This document shows, one piece after another, positions 55,919-64,000 of a stretch of 64,000 nucleotides of DNA. Made by a program: the position numbers and the translations under genes. Under the pieces are notes generated by a model. That model worked only from the letters and a program-made list of their open reading frames with translations. It was not told the origin of the DNA and did no database searches. Source of the stretch: Acanthaster planci (Eukaryota; Echinodermata; Asteroidea; Valvatida; Acanthasteridae); the NCBI RefSeq assembly GCF_001949145.1, contig NW_019091492.1:768387-832386 (forward strand), in the 5' to 3' direction. How positions within the stretch are numbered: position 1 is the first letter of the stretch; every line of letters begins with the position of its first letter.

Positions 55919-57098
55919 ACACTCGTATTAGACTCTAGTGTCAGGCCCACTAACTACAGATAGTTTTGGTTCTGCCAATAACAGAGTTTGTAACACTCTG
56001 AACTATTTTTTTTATAGCCGCCAGCGTGAATTTTTGTCGTAAACATGATACAGTAAGATTTAGACATTGGTGAAATCATGTAGTTGCATTGTTGAAGTGT
56101 TGTTACATGCCAACCATATTAATGTGTTTGTAAATGCAATATATCATTTATCAGTACAGGGAAATAGATTCTGACATGGTGTGGTTTTTAAGTTTTATAC
56201 TGAATATTTCAGTTGTATAATGGTCCAATACAGGCAATTCACAGTGCAGTGCGCCACCAAGAGGTTACCAAAGGCTTTTTTTTCACAAGACATTGTGGGG
56301 AGAGAGTCGACAAGGTTGTTTTCAGTTTATTCAGGAGTTGCTGAACTCGAATTGTTCCTTTGTCAGGGTTGAAGAAACAATGGAAAGTGTTTATGAGTAC
56401 ATGTATCGTGTGCATTTGGGCAAGGAATGATCAGATCGCTTGGACATTTCCAAGTTGTCTACAAGACATTCACTCAAATGAATATCGTGGTAAATCGGCA
56501 ATGTTTTTGTTGACCGTAACCTTGAAAAAGTAGCTGCTCTGTGTCAACCTCTTGGTGGCATTCCATATTGTGAATCGTCGATGGTAGAGGAATAATGTAA
56601 ATATTCAAATGACAGTTAACCTCTCTTTGCAGTGTTGATCCGTTTGGTTGTGTCTTAAAGTTCTTTGTTTGGAATTCACCTGACTTTGTGCTGCCCTAGG
56701 CTGCAGTACAGAGGAAAAGAAAAGATGACGCGAGCAGTGCACCGTTCTAATTCTTTATCTCAAGAATTCTTGAAATAAGAAGTTGACAGTTGTAGGCATG
56801 TGCATGTGTAACCCGGGAAATCGAGCTAAATTGACAAAACAACTGTAGATGGGGAACTCACTTGTCAAAACAGATTCCATTGATCAAGCATGAAACGAAT
56901 AGTAAGGAGATTTAATAGGTGGAGATAACTCTGACATCAACTTCTCTCGTTAGAAAAGAAGAAAAAAAAGAATCTGAAGGAAGTAGATAGTGTGAAAAAA
57001 GTTTCAGTAGAAGGTCACAAATTTCAAACCCATACGACATATAAATGGTTTAAAAGTAAAATACACGGCAACTTCAACAACCGGAGAAAAGTCAAGAG

Positions 57099-57291
57099 TT
57101 AAGGCGCCTTTCCGTACGTGCGGCAATACTTGTGCCAAGCGTTGTACCCGCCCAAATTTTGACGGCCGAAAGCAACAAACATGTCATGTTAATGGAGTTG
57201 ATTTTTGTGTCTGTGAAAGTGAAACCATGAACGTACCATGTATGCAACGCACCCAAAAAAGCGTGTACTACACCTTGGGAAAGGCGCCTAA
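57099..57291. mobile_element. MITE with TTAGGCGCCTTTCC-type ends, 193 bp
   Basis: The left end TTAAGGCGCCTTTCC and right end GGAAAGGCGCCTAA are inverted copies. Flanking AAGAG appears on both sides (57094-57098 and 57294-57298, the latter two bases out), a possible target duplication. Noncoding. Confidence 0.65.
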
Positions 57292-58492
57292 CGAAGAGAA
57301 ACAGTGACCAAGTTAATTTTAATGAGATATATTTTGCCGAGGCTTATTTCCAAAACTCGTAAAAGTGATCTTTTTGTTTACAAAAAAAATCTTTAAAAAC
57401 AAACTTGGAAACATTACGGAAGCGTTTAACTTGCAATGTAAACTAGATTTTTTCTCGTTTAAACGATAATCCTTCAATGCCAGTACTGTCACGAGAGCAG
57501 CTCCAGAGCAAGGGCGTACGTATAGGCTGGGGGGGTGCGGAGCCTGCGTTAGCAGAAGGGACTTCCGCTTGAGGTGTTCGTATTTTTATTTTCTAAACCA
57601 AACAACAGTTCGTTATTTTATTAAGGTGAAAGTATGTGGTTTTTTTTTATACACGATAACCGATAAGTAAAATAGCAAATACATGTATTGGGGCAATTTG
57701 CTTTTCACATGCGCACTTCATTCCTCATTTAGATGCTGTAAGTTGGAATTCCGCTTTCCTGAAAATCGTACCTCCAGGGCCAAACCAGCCTATGCCCTTG
57801 CAGAGCTGAGCGCCCGTTTGTCTCAAAAGGCCTGTTTGACAGCTCATGCGAAACTCTACTTCCATTCACTCCAAAATGGCTTCTCTGAAACTCTGAAATT
57901 TGTGGCTTACGATCATATATAGCATTCTACAGAGTCTGGGCAGTTTGAGACGAAAGTTTGCCAGTGCACAATTCGTTGAAGGAATCGTTCTTACCTAGTT
58001 TTAGGCCAAGACTAGACGCCGTGGTCCTCCTTTGCCGAACCGTGTGTGGCAGTAGCACTGAAGTAGCGCACCAGTTGCGTTCAACGCAGTGTCGTGCCTT
58101 TTCCATTCGTAACGACGAAATCGACTTGCCATATAGTACCGACTTCAGTTTGCTGAACCTTGGAGTCATGGCCGAACTTTAACAAATGAATTATTTGAAT
58201 TCGGCACAGCAGTAGCACGGCGTATACATGTAGCTTAGGCCTTAGAGAGTTTTTTCTGATGGAAAAAAGTGGACGCGCCTGGCATTATGAACCGAGATAT
58301 TTTGAGACTAGATGAGCTCATATAAATCAAAGCTCGTGTCGGCTTGAAACTTTACAACATAAATTGGGGCAACCGAATCGCGTATGTCACATTCCCCGTT
58401 TTCCCACCCAGAACGGACCTTAAGTGGTAGTCTCACACACACGGTAGGACAAGAGTAGTGTGTCGGGCCTTGATAAGACACTTTATTCACAT

Positions 58493-58508
58493 ATGCAAAT
58501 GTATAAAA
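58493..58508 (+). promoter_or_regulatory. Octamer ATGCAAAT directly followed by a TATA box
   Basis: ATGCAAAT (58493-58500) is followed one base later by TATAAAA (58502-58508). A near-match to the inverse octamer (TCATTTGCAG) lies at about 58531-58540. Octamer plus TATA is the classic arrangement of histone H2B promoters. Direction of transcription is not certain. Confidence 0.45.
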
Positions 58509-58546
58509 ATTTATGCATGCCGTCATCACCTCATTTGCAGGGGTGG

Positions 58547-58601
58547 CCAATCAGGAGTGAGTGTATTTCCAATCAGGGCACGGTGCATGAAAGGGGCCAA
58601 T
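58547..58601 (+). promoter_or_regulatory. Three CCAAT boxes
   Basis: CCAAT occurs at 58547-58551, 58569-58573 and 58597-58601, two of them as CCAATCAG. Closely spaced direct CCAAT boxes are typical NF-Y targets in cell-cycle and histone promoters. Confidence 0.55.
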
Positions 58602-58631
58602 GGGAGCAGAGTGTATGGTGCTTGAACCTGG

Positions 58632-58826
58632 GAATCTTTATGGGACAGAATATGCAGGCGTCTGAGAATCTTTATGGGACAGAATATGCAGGTGTCTGAG
58701 AATCTTCATGGGACAGAATATGCAGGCGTCTGAGAATCTTTATGGGACAGAATATGCAGGTGTCGGAGAATCTTTATGGGACAGAATATGCAGGCGTCTG
58801 AGAATCTTTATGGGACAGAATATGCA
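58632..58826 (+). repeat. Six tandem 34-bp repeats upstream of the PC4-like gene
   Basis: The unit GAATCTTTATGGGACAGAAT plus ATGCAGGCGTCTGA recurs five times with 0-3 changes and a sixth partial time (starts 58632, 58666, 58700, 58734, 58768, 58802). The array sits between the CCAAT boxes and the proximal TATA box. That placement suggests an enhancer-like array, though slippage alone could explain it. Confidence 0.92.
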
Positions 58827-58842
58827 CGAGGGTGGATGAAAT

Positions 58843-58849
58843 TATAAAG
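58843..58849 (+). promoter_or_regulatory. TATA box of the PC4-like gene
   Basis: TATAAAG stands about 105 bp before the first ATG (58948). About 20-30 bp downstream, TCAGGCTGTCATACC offers an initiator-like start. Confidence 0.55.
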
Positions 58850-58947
58850 AGCCCGGAATTCGGTCAGGCTGTCATACCTCTAGCCTGCAGCTAATTGTCA
58901 AGAAAAAAGAAGTTCTGATCAACGAAGTCACCCCTCTGCTGTTCAAG

Positions 58948-60182
58948 ATGCCTTCCTCGATGGGATTTTACACACCACCTACCTCATCTTCGTCGACCTT
59001 TGATGCAGCCGGTACTCATTACGAGGAGGAAAGAGAGCAGCGGCCGATGACGTATGCGCCGGCAAAGCCAGAGTGGCTAACCAAGGCTGATGGTAACCCG
59101 ACTCGAGCGACTGGAACAGCGCATGATTACCCGTGCCGAAGATCGCAGTGCACCCTACCCGTACGTTACACCGTCAAAGCGCGGCTTGGGCAGAGATGAC
59201 CAGTCTACGGAGCGAAGGTTTGAATTGACGGGGGTACGACACGCAGTAGTGGACATGTTTCAGGGTGACTTGTACGTGAAGATCCGGGAATACCTGCACA
59301 GAAAGGACGGCAAGCTTTGGAGTAGTCCACGAGGGATCAACCTACGAATCTCAGAATGGAAGAAGTTGGTGGAGATGATGACGGCCATCAACAGAGCTGT
59401 AGAAGAGTTTGAGGTGAGTTGAAATCAAAAAATAGTACTGGTTATTTAATACTAATAGCAGTTGGTGTCTTTGTCAGCTGTGTTGCGACAGTGTTGAATT
59501 ATCAAATATTTTTTTTTATTATGACAGGTTCAAGAGCCCCCGAAGAAGAAGAAGAGCAGAGTGGAGCTGACCAAGGTGCATGAAGGGGAGTCGTACGCCT
59601 GTCGGCTGCCTGAGGATGTAGTGCCTGACACGGACCCCGAATGGATCGCGACTATTGGGATAGCGAACGGAGCGAAGACGGACAACAGCTGCAAAGTCAA
59701 GCCCAAGAAGTTGACCCTTAGTGCGCCCGAGCAAGATGGAACCCTCAATGTGGAGCGTCAAAAGAGTGAGGAACTAGCATTCAATCTTATACAGACCATA
59801 TTTGTTCCACGTATTATCAGGAAAGGTAGATGAATTTTTTTGTAGGAAACAATGTTATGGGTGTAATTTGCCTCTGGAAGAAGACCTAACGCAGAAAAAT
59901 CACGAGTGTCTGATGGATGCAATGCCTGAAAAAGTCACCAGATATTTTGAAGATGCACTGAAAGAAATTGTAGACCGAGAACTGAGCAAATATAGAATGG
60001 ATTGGAACATCCAAGCTTCGGGTAATAAGAAAATTGCTGCACATTTCCCAACCATTTTTGACACGAACCGTATTTTTTATAAGTACGTAGCCATGTATGT
60101 AAAACGTACAGCTCTAGTTGAAGAGGAAAAACAGAATGTTTTGTTTGATATCTGTGTCAGCGACTGTGAGCAGTATCAGTAG
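58948..60182 (+). pseudogene. PC4/Sub1-domain protein with Cys-rich tail, Polinton-associated, frame broken
   Basis: The frame starts at ATG 58948, rich in Ser/Thr/Pro. It shifts near 59090 into a Leu/Arg coiled-coil-like segment and a clear PC4/Sub1 domain (about 59220-59410: FELTGVRHAVVDMFQGDLYV, IREYL, GINLRISEWKKL). PC4 proteins bind single-stranded DNA and act as transcription coactivators. A short intron (59414-59527, GT-AG, phase 0) leads to a Lys-rich linker. A second shift near 59795 leads to a C-terminal part with CYGC and a later HECLM motif, ending at 60182. The Cys/His pattern resembles hypothetical proteins that accompany Polinton genes in invertebrates, from memory. It is the first gene after the promoter block. 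The shifts may be real decay or base-calling errors; function as a transcription or replication factor of the element is inference. Confidence 0.65.
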
Positions 60183-60627
60183 GATCATTAGATTAAAGCA
60201 AGATACATCCCACCAGGTAGTATAAATGATATGACACGCGTCTCTGTTCCGATCTCTGGATAAATGCAACGTTTATAATGCTAAAGAATTGAAAGTTTGC
60301 ATTATTACTTGAGTCTTTTTAAGCAACGGTAAAATCGGTACGTGTGATGTTTTGTTAGTGGAATAACTTACGACATTTACTATTTTTGTTCTATCCTAAA
60401 ACAACACAAGTGTTGGAGTTTTCTCTTACACGTACTCGCTTGTATCTTAACGTTTTGCAAACCAAACAATTTGTTTCACATGATAAATGAAAGAACAAAA
60501 CGAAAGAGAGAGAGAAAAAAAAATTACTGTAAAGTTGAAGTTTGGTGTTTGGGCAGTTTGGGTTATTAAATGTAGAAATTGTAACTGGCACTGTCATTTT
60601 AGTGTAGAACACGGGAGACTGCGGACC

Positions 60628-61698
60628 ATGGAAAGCCGAAATAATAATAATGAGTTTTTAAAGAATTTATATTACGATCTGAGCCGTGAAAGTGGATTGA
60701 GTAGTATCGATAAGTTATATCGCGCTGCACAGCAAGAAGGCAGTCGCAGAGTAACGCGCGATGAGGTTAAAGAGTTTCTCAGAGGGCAAGATGTGTACAC
60801 GCTGCACAAACCCACGCGTAAAAATTATCCCAGAAACCCAATCTTGGTAGTTGCACGGGATGAAATTCACGAGCTGGATTTGGTTGATGTTTCTAATCTG
60901 TCAAGGTACAACCGAGGATTCAAATTCTTACTGACGTGGATCGACGTATTTTCAAAATACGCCTGGGTGATTCCACTCAAGAATAAAACTGGAAAAGTGT
61001 TGGTGGAAGCTTTCAAAAATAATCTCGAGTCCAGCCAAAGATCCCCGGTTATGATTCATACGGACAGAGGAAGTGAATTTACAAATCACGCCTTTCAGGA
61101 TTTTCTTAAAACGAGATGCATTCATTTGTACACAACCAGAAGCGAAGTAAAAGCCTCCGTGGTGGAAAGGTTTAATCGGACCCTCAAGTCCCGGATGTGG
61201 CGCTACTTCACGCAGAAAAATACTCTGAAATATATTGACGTGTTGCCAAAATTGGTGAAAGCCTACAATCATTCCTACCATCGCTCCATTAAAATGAAGC
61301 CCTCGGAAGTAGACGGTAAAAATGACAGTGTAGCGTGGAAGAATTTGTACTCACGGCCTAAGCACGTCATCAAATTTAAACTCGATGTGGGCGACTGGGT
61401 CAGAGTCAGCAAACAGCGATTAACGTTTGAAAAGTCATACCTTCCAGCACAGTCCGAAGAAATTTTTACCGTAGCGGACCGCCGGGCAGGTCTCCAAAGA
61501 CCGATTTATAAGCTGAAAGATTTTTTAGGCGAGGATATCAAAGGTTCATTTTACGAAGAAGAAAAATTATTGCAAAAGGTTTGCAAAACTGACGATCTGT
61601 ACCGAGTGGAGAGGGTGATCCGCAAGCGCCGGAAAATGGGAGGACCGAATATTTCGTTAAATGATTGGGGTATCCGTCGAAGTTTAACAGTTGGGTGA
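60628..61698 (+). CDS. Polinton-type DDE integrase (retroviral rve family)
   Basis: An intact 356-residue frame from ATG 60628; the open frame extends upstream to 60487 without family resemblance. After a helical N-terminal part comes the rve catalytic core: first Asp in ELDLVDVS, a conserved FLLTWIDVFSKYAW strand, second Asp in HTDRGSEF and the Glu in VVERFNRTLK. The C-terminal part (VGDWVRVSKQ, PIYKLKD) is an SH3/chromo-like module. Such integrases cut and join the element's terminal repeats to host DNA, leaving a 6-bp duplication. It is related to C. elegans F54H12.3. The penton-like gene starts 25 bp later on the same strand. All three catalytic acidic residues are present and no stop interrupts it. 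Confidence 0.92.
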   Translation: MESRNNNNEFLKNLYYDLSRESGLSSIDKLYRAAQQEGSRRVTRDEVKEFLRGQDVYTLHKPTRKNYPRNPILVVARDEIHELDLVDVSNLSRYNRGFKFLLTWIDVFSKYAWVIPLKNKTGKVLVEAFKNNLESSQRSPVMIHTDRGSEFTNHAFQDFLKTRCIHLYTTRSEVKASVVERFNRTLKSRMWRYFTQKNTLKYIDVLPKLVKAYNHSYHRSIKMKPSEVDGKNDSVAWKNLYSRPKHVIKFKLDVGDWVRVSKQRLTFEKSYLPAQSEEIFTVADRRAGLQRPIYKLKDFLGEDIKGSFYEEEKLLQKVCKTDDLYRVERVIRKRRKMGGPNISLNDWGIRRSLTVG

Positions 61699-61722
61699 GT
61701 GAGCTTCAATAAGACGGACGCA

Positions 61723-62427
61723 ATGGCATCGTCATCCACCCAGTTTTACGTCACGTTACCTAGTAATTCTAGTATGTCACTGTACCCTAACAACGTAATG
61801 ACGAGTTACACGACGCGGCTTGTGAAGCAAATCAATCTTAAAGGTAATTGGGAGGTCGCTCTCACTGAAATTCACTACCCCTTTTCTTGGTATAATGTCA
61901 CGGATAGAAATAACTCTTTTAGTTACAGTGAACGCGGTCGCATTGTAACTCACGCTAGGATATCGCAGGGCTTCTACAAGTCAGTGAAAGAAATTATTGA
62001 TGCAATCAGCGGGGAGATGACAGAAACGGCCCGGCACAATATCACTATCGTTTGGGATGCATATACCGGAAGGGTGAAGATACAAGTCAGAAACGGCGCC
62101 TTCATTTACTTTGACGATAATTTAAATCGCATGCTAGGATTAAAGCTCCAAAAGGTGGCCGAGAGCGTGGAAGGACATTTACCCGTTGACGTGAATGGAG
62201 GGTTTTACAGCATGTACGTGTATTGTGACGTTGCCGAGAATCAACTGGTGGGGGATGTGAGCGCCCCGCTGCTGCGGGTGGTTCCTGTGCAGACCTCTGA
62301 CGTGGCGCAGGGAGATGTGGTGGCTCACTCTTTCAGCACGCCTCATTACGTTCCTGTAACAATTAAAAACTTTGAAGTGATTCAGATGGATATAAGGACT
62401 GACACGGGTGAAAAAGTGGCATTCTAG
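61723..62427 (+). CDS. Penton-like minor capsid protein (single jelly roll), Polinton type
   Basis: An intact 234-residue frame from ATG 61723; the upstream GTG at 61699 was not preferred. The N-terminus has the pattern FYVTLPSNSS...YPNNVMTSYTTRL, then GNWEVALTEIHYP, which I associate with minor capsid (penton) proteins of Polintons and adintoviruses. The rest is beta-rich with no membrane segment. In the particle it would form the pentameric vertices. Placement between integrase and pX-like/major capsid genes fits. The assignment rests on motif memory and synteny rather than a search. Confidence 0.78.
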   Translation: MASSSTQFYVTLPSNSSMSLYPNNVMTSYTTRLVKQINLKGNWEVALTEIHYPFSWYNVTDRNNSFSYSERGRIVTHARISQGFYKSVKEIIDAISGEMTETARHNITIVWDAYTGRVKIQVRNGAFIYFDDNLNRMLGLKLQKVAESVEGHLPVDVNGGFYSMYVYCDVAENQLVGDVSAPLLRVVPVQTSDVAQGDVVAHSFSTPHYVPVTIKNFEVIQMDIRTDTGEKVAF

Positions 62428-62489
62428 CGCGGGAAACTCACGGCTACACTTCACTTTCGGAGAGCTAGGCCTTCGTTATTTTGAGCGAA

Positions 62490-62885
62490 ATGGACTACGA
62501 GAGGTACTACAGACATCAGGTGGGAGGCAGTGGAAATTTTTCAGAGGAGCGCCCATTCAGAGAGGATACGGACTCGGAAATATGTTAGGGGTCTTTTTAG
62601 ATCGGCTTTACCCGCGATCAAACAGGGAGCAAAAGTCTTGGGCAAACAGGCCTTAAAGACAGGTGTGGAGATTGCGTCGGACGCACTCGGCGGACAAAAT
62701 GTAAGACGGCGACTAAAAATCGACTGAGACAGGCTGGATTGGCAATGACGTCACGCGCCTCTCGGAACCTTAGCAAAAATTCAAATAAGCGCTCTGGAAG
62801 TTTAAAAAGGAAGGCACCCAGCACTTCGCTCAGAAGGCCACCTGGCAAGCGAAGGAAGAGGACCCCCGACATATTTGACCGTTAA
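62490..62885 (+). pseudogene. pX-like basic core/membrane-active peptide, frame broken
   Basis: A small basic gene starting at ATG 62490 and ending at TAA 62883-62885. The family features are present but spread over three frames: an N-terminal Tyr/Gly-rich part (frame of 62490), a GYGLGN segment (near 62575), an amphipathic Ala/Lys helix with GAKVLGKQALKTG (near 62630), and a Lys/Arg-rich tail with KRRKR just before the stop. Shifts lie near 62535, 62585 and 62705, the first beside a T run. Related Polinton and adintovirus peptides resemble adenovirus pX/pVI and bind DNA or the capsid interior. Whether the shifts are real or sequence errors is open. Confidence 0.6.
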
Positions 62886-62890
62886 ATACA

Positions 62891-63969
62891 ATGGCATTCA
62901 TCAGCAAACACTCGTGCGAATGCACCAAGTCTAAATTGGATTTATTTGCTGTTCCACCCACACAAACCTCCATCGTAAAAGGACAATGGGTGCAGTACAA
63001 CCCGCTTACCAATATTGTGGACTCTGACTCGATAGAATTCAACATCACCGGCTCCACAGACCATTACTTAGATTTAGCACGTTGCCTTTTAAACGTGAAA
63101 GCGAAAATTGTAAATGAAAATGGCACTGACCTCGGCGACGGTGTCCCCGTGGGTCCCGTCAGTCTGATGCTCCACTCCCTGTTCTCCGAGGTCGACGTCA
63201 AGCTCAACGACAAACTCGTCTCGTCTCCATCAAACACGTACCCGTACAGAGCTCTGCTGGAAACCCTGCTCACCTATGGACCACTGGCAAAGTCATCGCA
63301 GCTCACAGCCTCCCTATTTTACAAAGATACGGCCGGCAAAATGGACAACGACGATCCGACAGCAGATGAAAATTACAACAAAGGTCTAAAGAAAAGATAC
63401 CGCATGACCAAGGAGAGCCGTGTCGTTGATCTTTTTGGACCGGTTCACACTGACATATTTTTTCAAGATAGGTTTTTATTGAACGGAGTCAGTTTAAAGC
63501 TGAAGTTTCATCGTAGCAAAAGTAGCTTTTGTTTAATGTCGTCCATGGCCGATGCCAATTACAAAGTTAAAATTTTGGAAGCTTCCCTCTACGTGAGAAA
63601 GGTGGTCATCAGTCCGACCGTGGCTCTGGCGCACGCAAAGGCATTGCAAAATGCCACGGCTAAATATCCACTGCGCAGAGTAGAAGTCAAGACTTTTTCC
63701 ATCCCCCAAGGAAATCAATCTTTTACCCGCGAAAAACCTGTTTCTGGGACAGATCCCCAAGCGCGTGGTGATTGGCATGGTGGATAACACGGCCTTCAAC
63801 GGCGACTATCATAAACCCCTTCAACTTTAAACATTATGGACTGAATTACCCTGGACTCTACGTAGATAATGAACAGACACCGTGGCGTCCTCTTCAGCCA
63901 AAATTCTCTGGGAAAGACGCATCTTACATGATGGCCTACCAGACCCTGTTCTCGGGTATAAAGAGATAA
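62891..63969 (+). pseudogene. Major capsid protein (double jelly roll), Polinton type, frame broken and partial
   Basis: The frame opens at ATG 62891 and runs 285 residues with the family's features: a Cys-rich start, YNPL, then DHYLDLARCLLNVKAKI, LMLHSLFSEVDVKLND and YPYRALLETLL, and later FHRSKSSF, YVRKVVISP and IPQGNQSFTRE. A shift lies at an A run (63732-63736) and another at a C run (63816-63819). The following segment has NPFNFKHYGLNYPGLYVD and AYQTLFSG, then a stop at 63967. This is the hexon-like shell protein, related to C. elegans F54H12.2. The C-terminal part normally extends further, so the gene is truncated, shifted again, or continues past the window edge. Both breaks are at homopolymers, so they need checking against reads. 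Confidence 0.78.
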
Positions 63970-64000
63970 ACTCGTGCGCCCTAAGGACCCCATCCCACCC

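Larger units (their letters stand above)
54817..58440. other. Intergenic DNA between cyclin C and the Polinton-like element
   Basis: No recognised gene. It contains copy 2 of the palindromic MITE family and a GGCGCC-ended MITE. The left terminus of the Polinton-like element probably lies in or just after this stretch, but its terminal repeat cannot be recognised without the right end. Confidence 0.4.
58440..64000 (+). mobile_element. Polinton/Maverick (adintovirus-like) element, partial
   Basis: Co-oriented, tightly spaced genes for a DDE integrase, a penton-like protein, a pX-like core peptide and a major capsid protein identify an integrated Polinton or adintovirus-type element. The integrase/capsid pairing recalls C. 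elegans F54H12.3/F54H12.2. It is cut by the window's right edge. The left boundary is uncertain; it is drawn to include the promoter block. Protease, ATPase and polymerase B genes are expected further right. Several frames are broken, so this copy may not be functional. Confidence 0.85.

Noticed and set aside
57500-57545. G-rich string GGCTGGGGGGGTGCGGAG as a transposon end
   Set aside because: No inverted partner was found nearby, so only the texture suggests an element.
61699-61722. GTG at 61699 as the start of the penton-like protein
   Set aside because: Nuclear and viral animal genes start at ATG; the ATG at 61723 gives the expected N-terminus.

Overview
This window looks like nuclear DNA from an invertebrate animal, most plausibly a deuterostome and perhaps an echinoderm. 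Its genes have many small GT-AG exons separated by long AT-rich introns. The proteins are strictly metazoan types (UNC80, cyclin C, EBPL, TRIM). The intergenic DNA is full of short inverted-repeat elements and of the palindromic word TACATGTA. The phylum is an inference from texture; no species-specific marker was recognised. One assembly gap of about 800 N lies at 17196-17995.

Layout, left to right. (1) 1-7833 holds no recognisable gene, but has a TA-flanked MITE and a 47-bp tandem duplication. (2) 7834-9771, minus: a single-coding-exon TRIM-type RING/B-box/coiled-coil protein, with a candidate 5' UTR exon near 11010. Between them lie an inverted-repeat element and a tRNA-Thr-like, SINE-like sequence. 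(3) 12522-15294, plus: a decayed multi-exon gene with SAP, SWIM zinc-finger, YqaJ nuclease and PHD-like parts. A PIF/Harbinger transposase remnant lies beside it on the other strand. (4) 22194-33234, minus: the 5' three coding exons of UNC80, the large auxiliary subunit of the NALCN sodium-leak channel. One of these exons is 3.1 kb. The rest of the gene was not found and should lie to the left. Intron 2 carries a near-perfect 37-bp hairpin and a 342-bp fold-back MITE. (5) 35181-38953, plus: EBPL, complete in four exons. (6) 44441-54416, plus: cyclin C, complete in 12 exons. Its introns hold piggyBac-like TTAA repeats in opposite orientations. (7) 58440-64000, plus, running off the right edge: part of a Polinton/Maverick (adintovirus-like) element.

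The viral-type element reads, in order: a promoter block with histone-promoter character (octamer, TATA, three CCAAT boxes), six 34-bp tandem repeats and a second TATA box; a spliced PC4-domain gene with a Cys-rich tail; a DDE integrase; a penton-like minor capsid protein; a small basic pX-like core protein; and the major capsid protein. Integrase and penton frames are open. The PC4, pX-like and major capsid frames are broken by shifts, several of them close to homopolymers. The copy is therefore either decaying or affected by sequencing errors. Protease, packaging ATPase and DNA polymerase B, expected in such elements, would lie beyond the window.

The host genes are unrelated in function and show no sign of joint regulation. 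All exon boundaries were set by hand from splice signals, reading frame and recalled family similarity. No database search was run.
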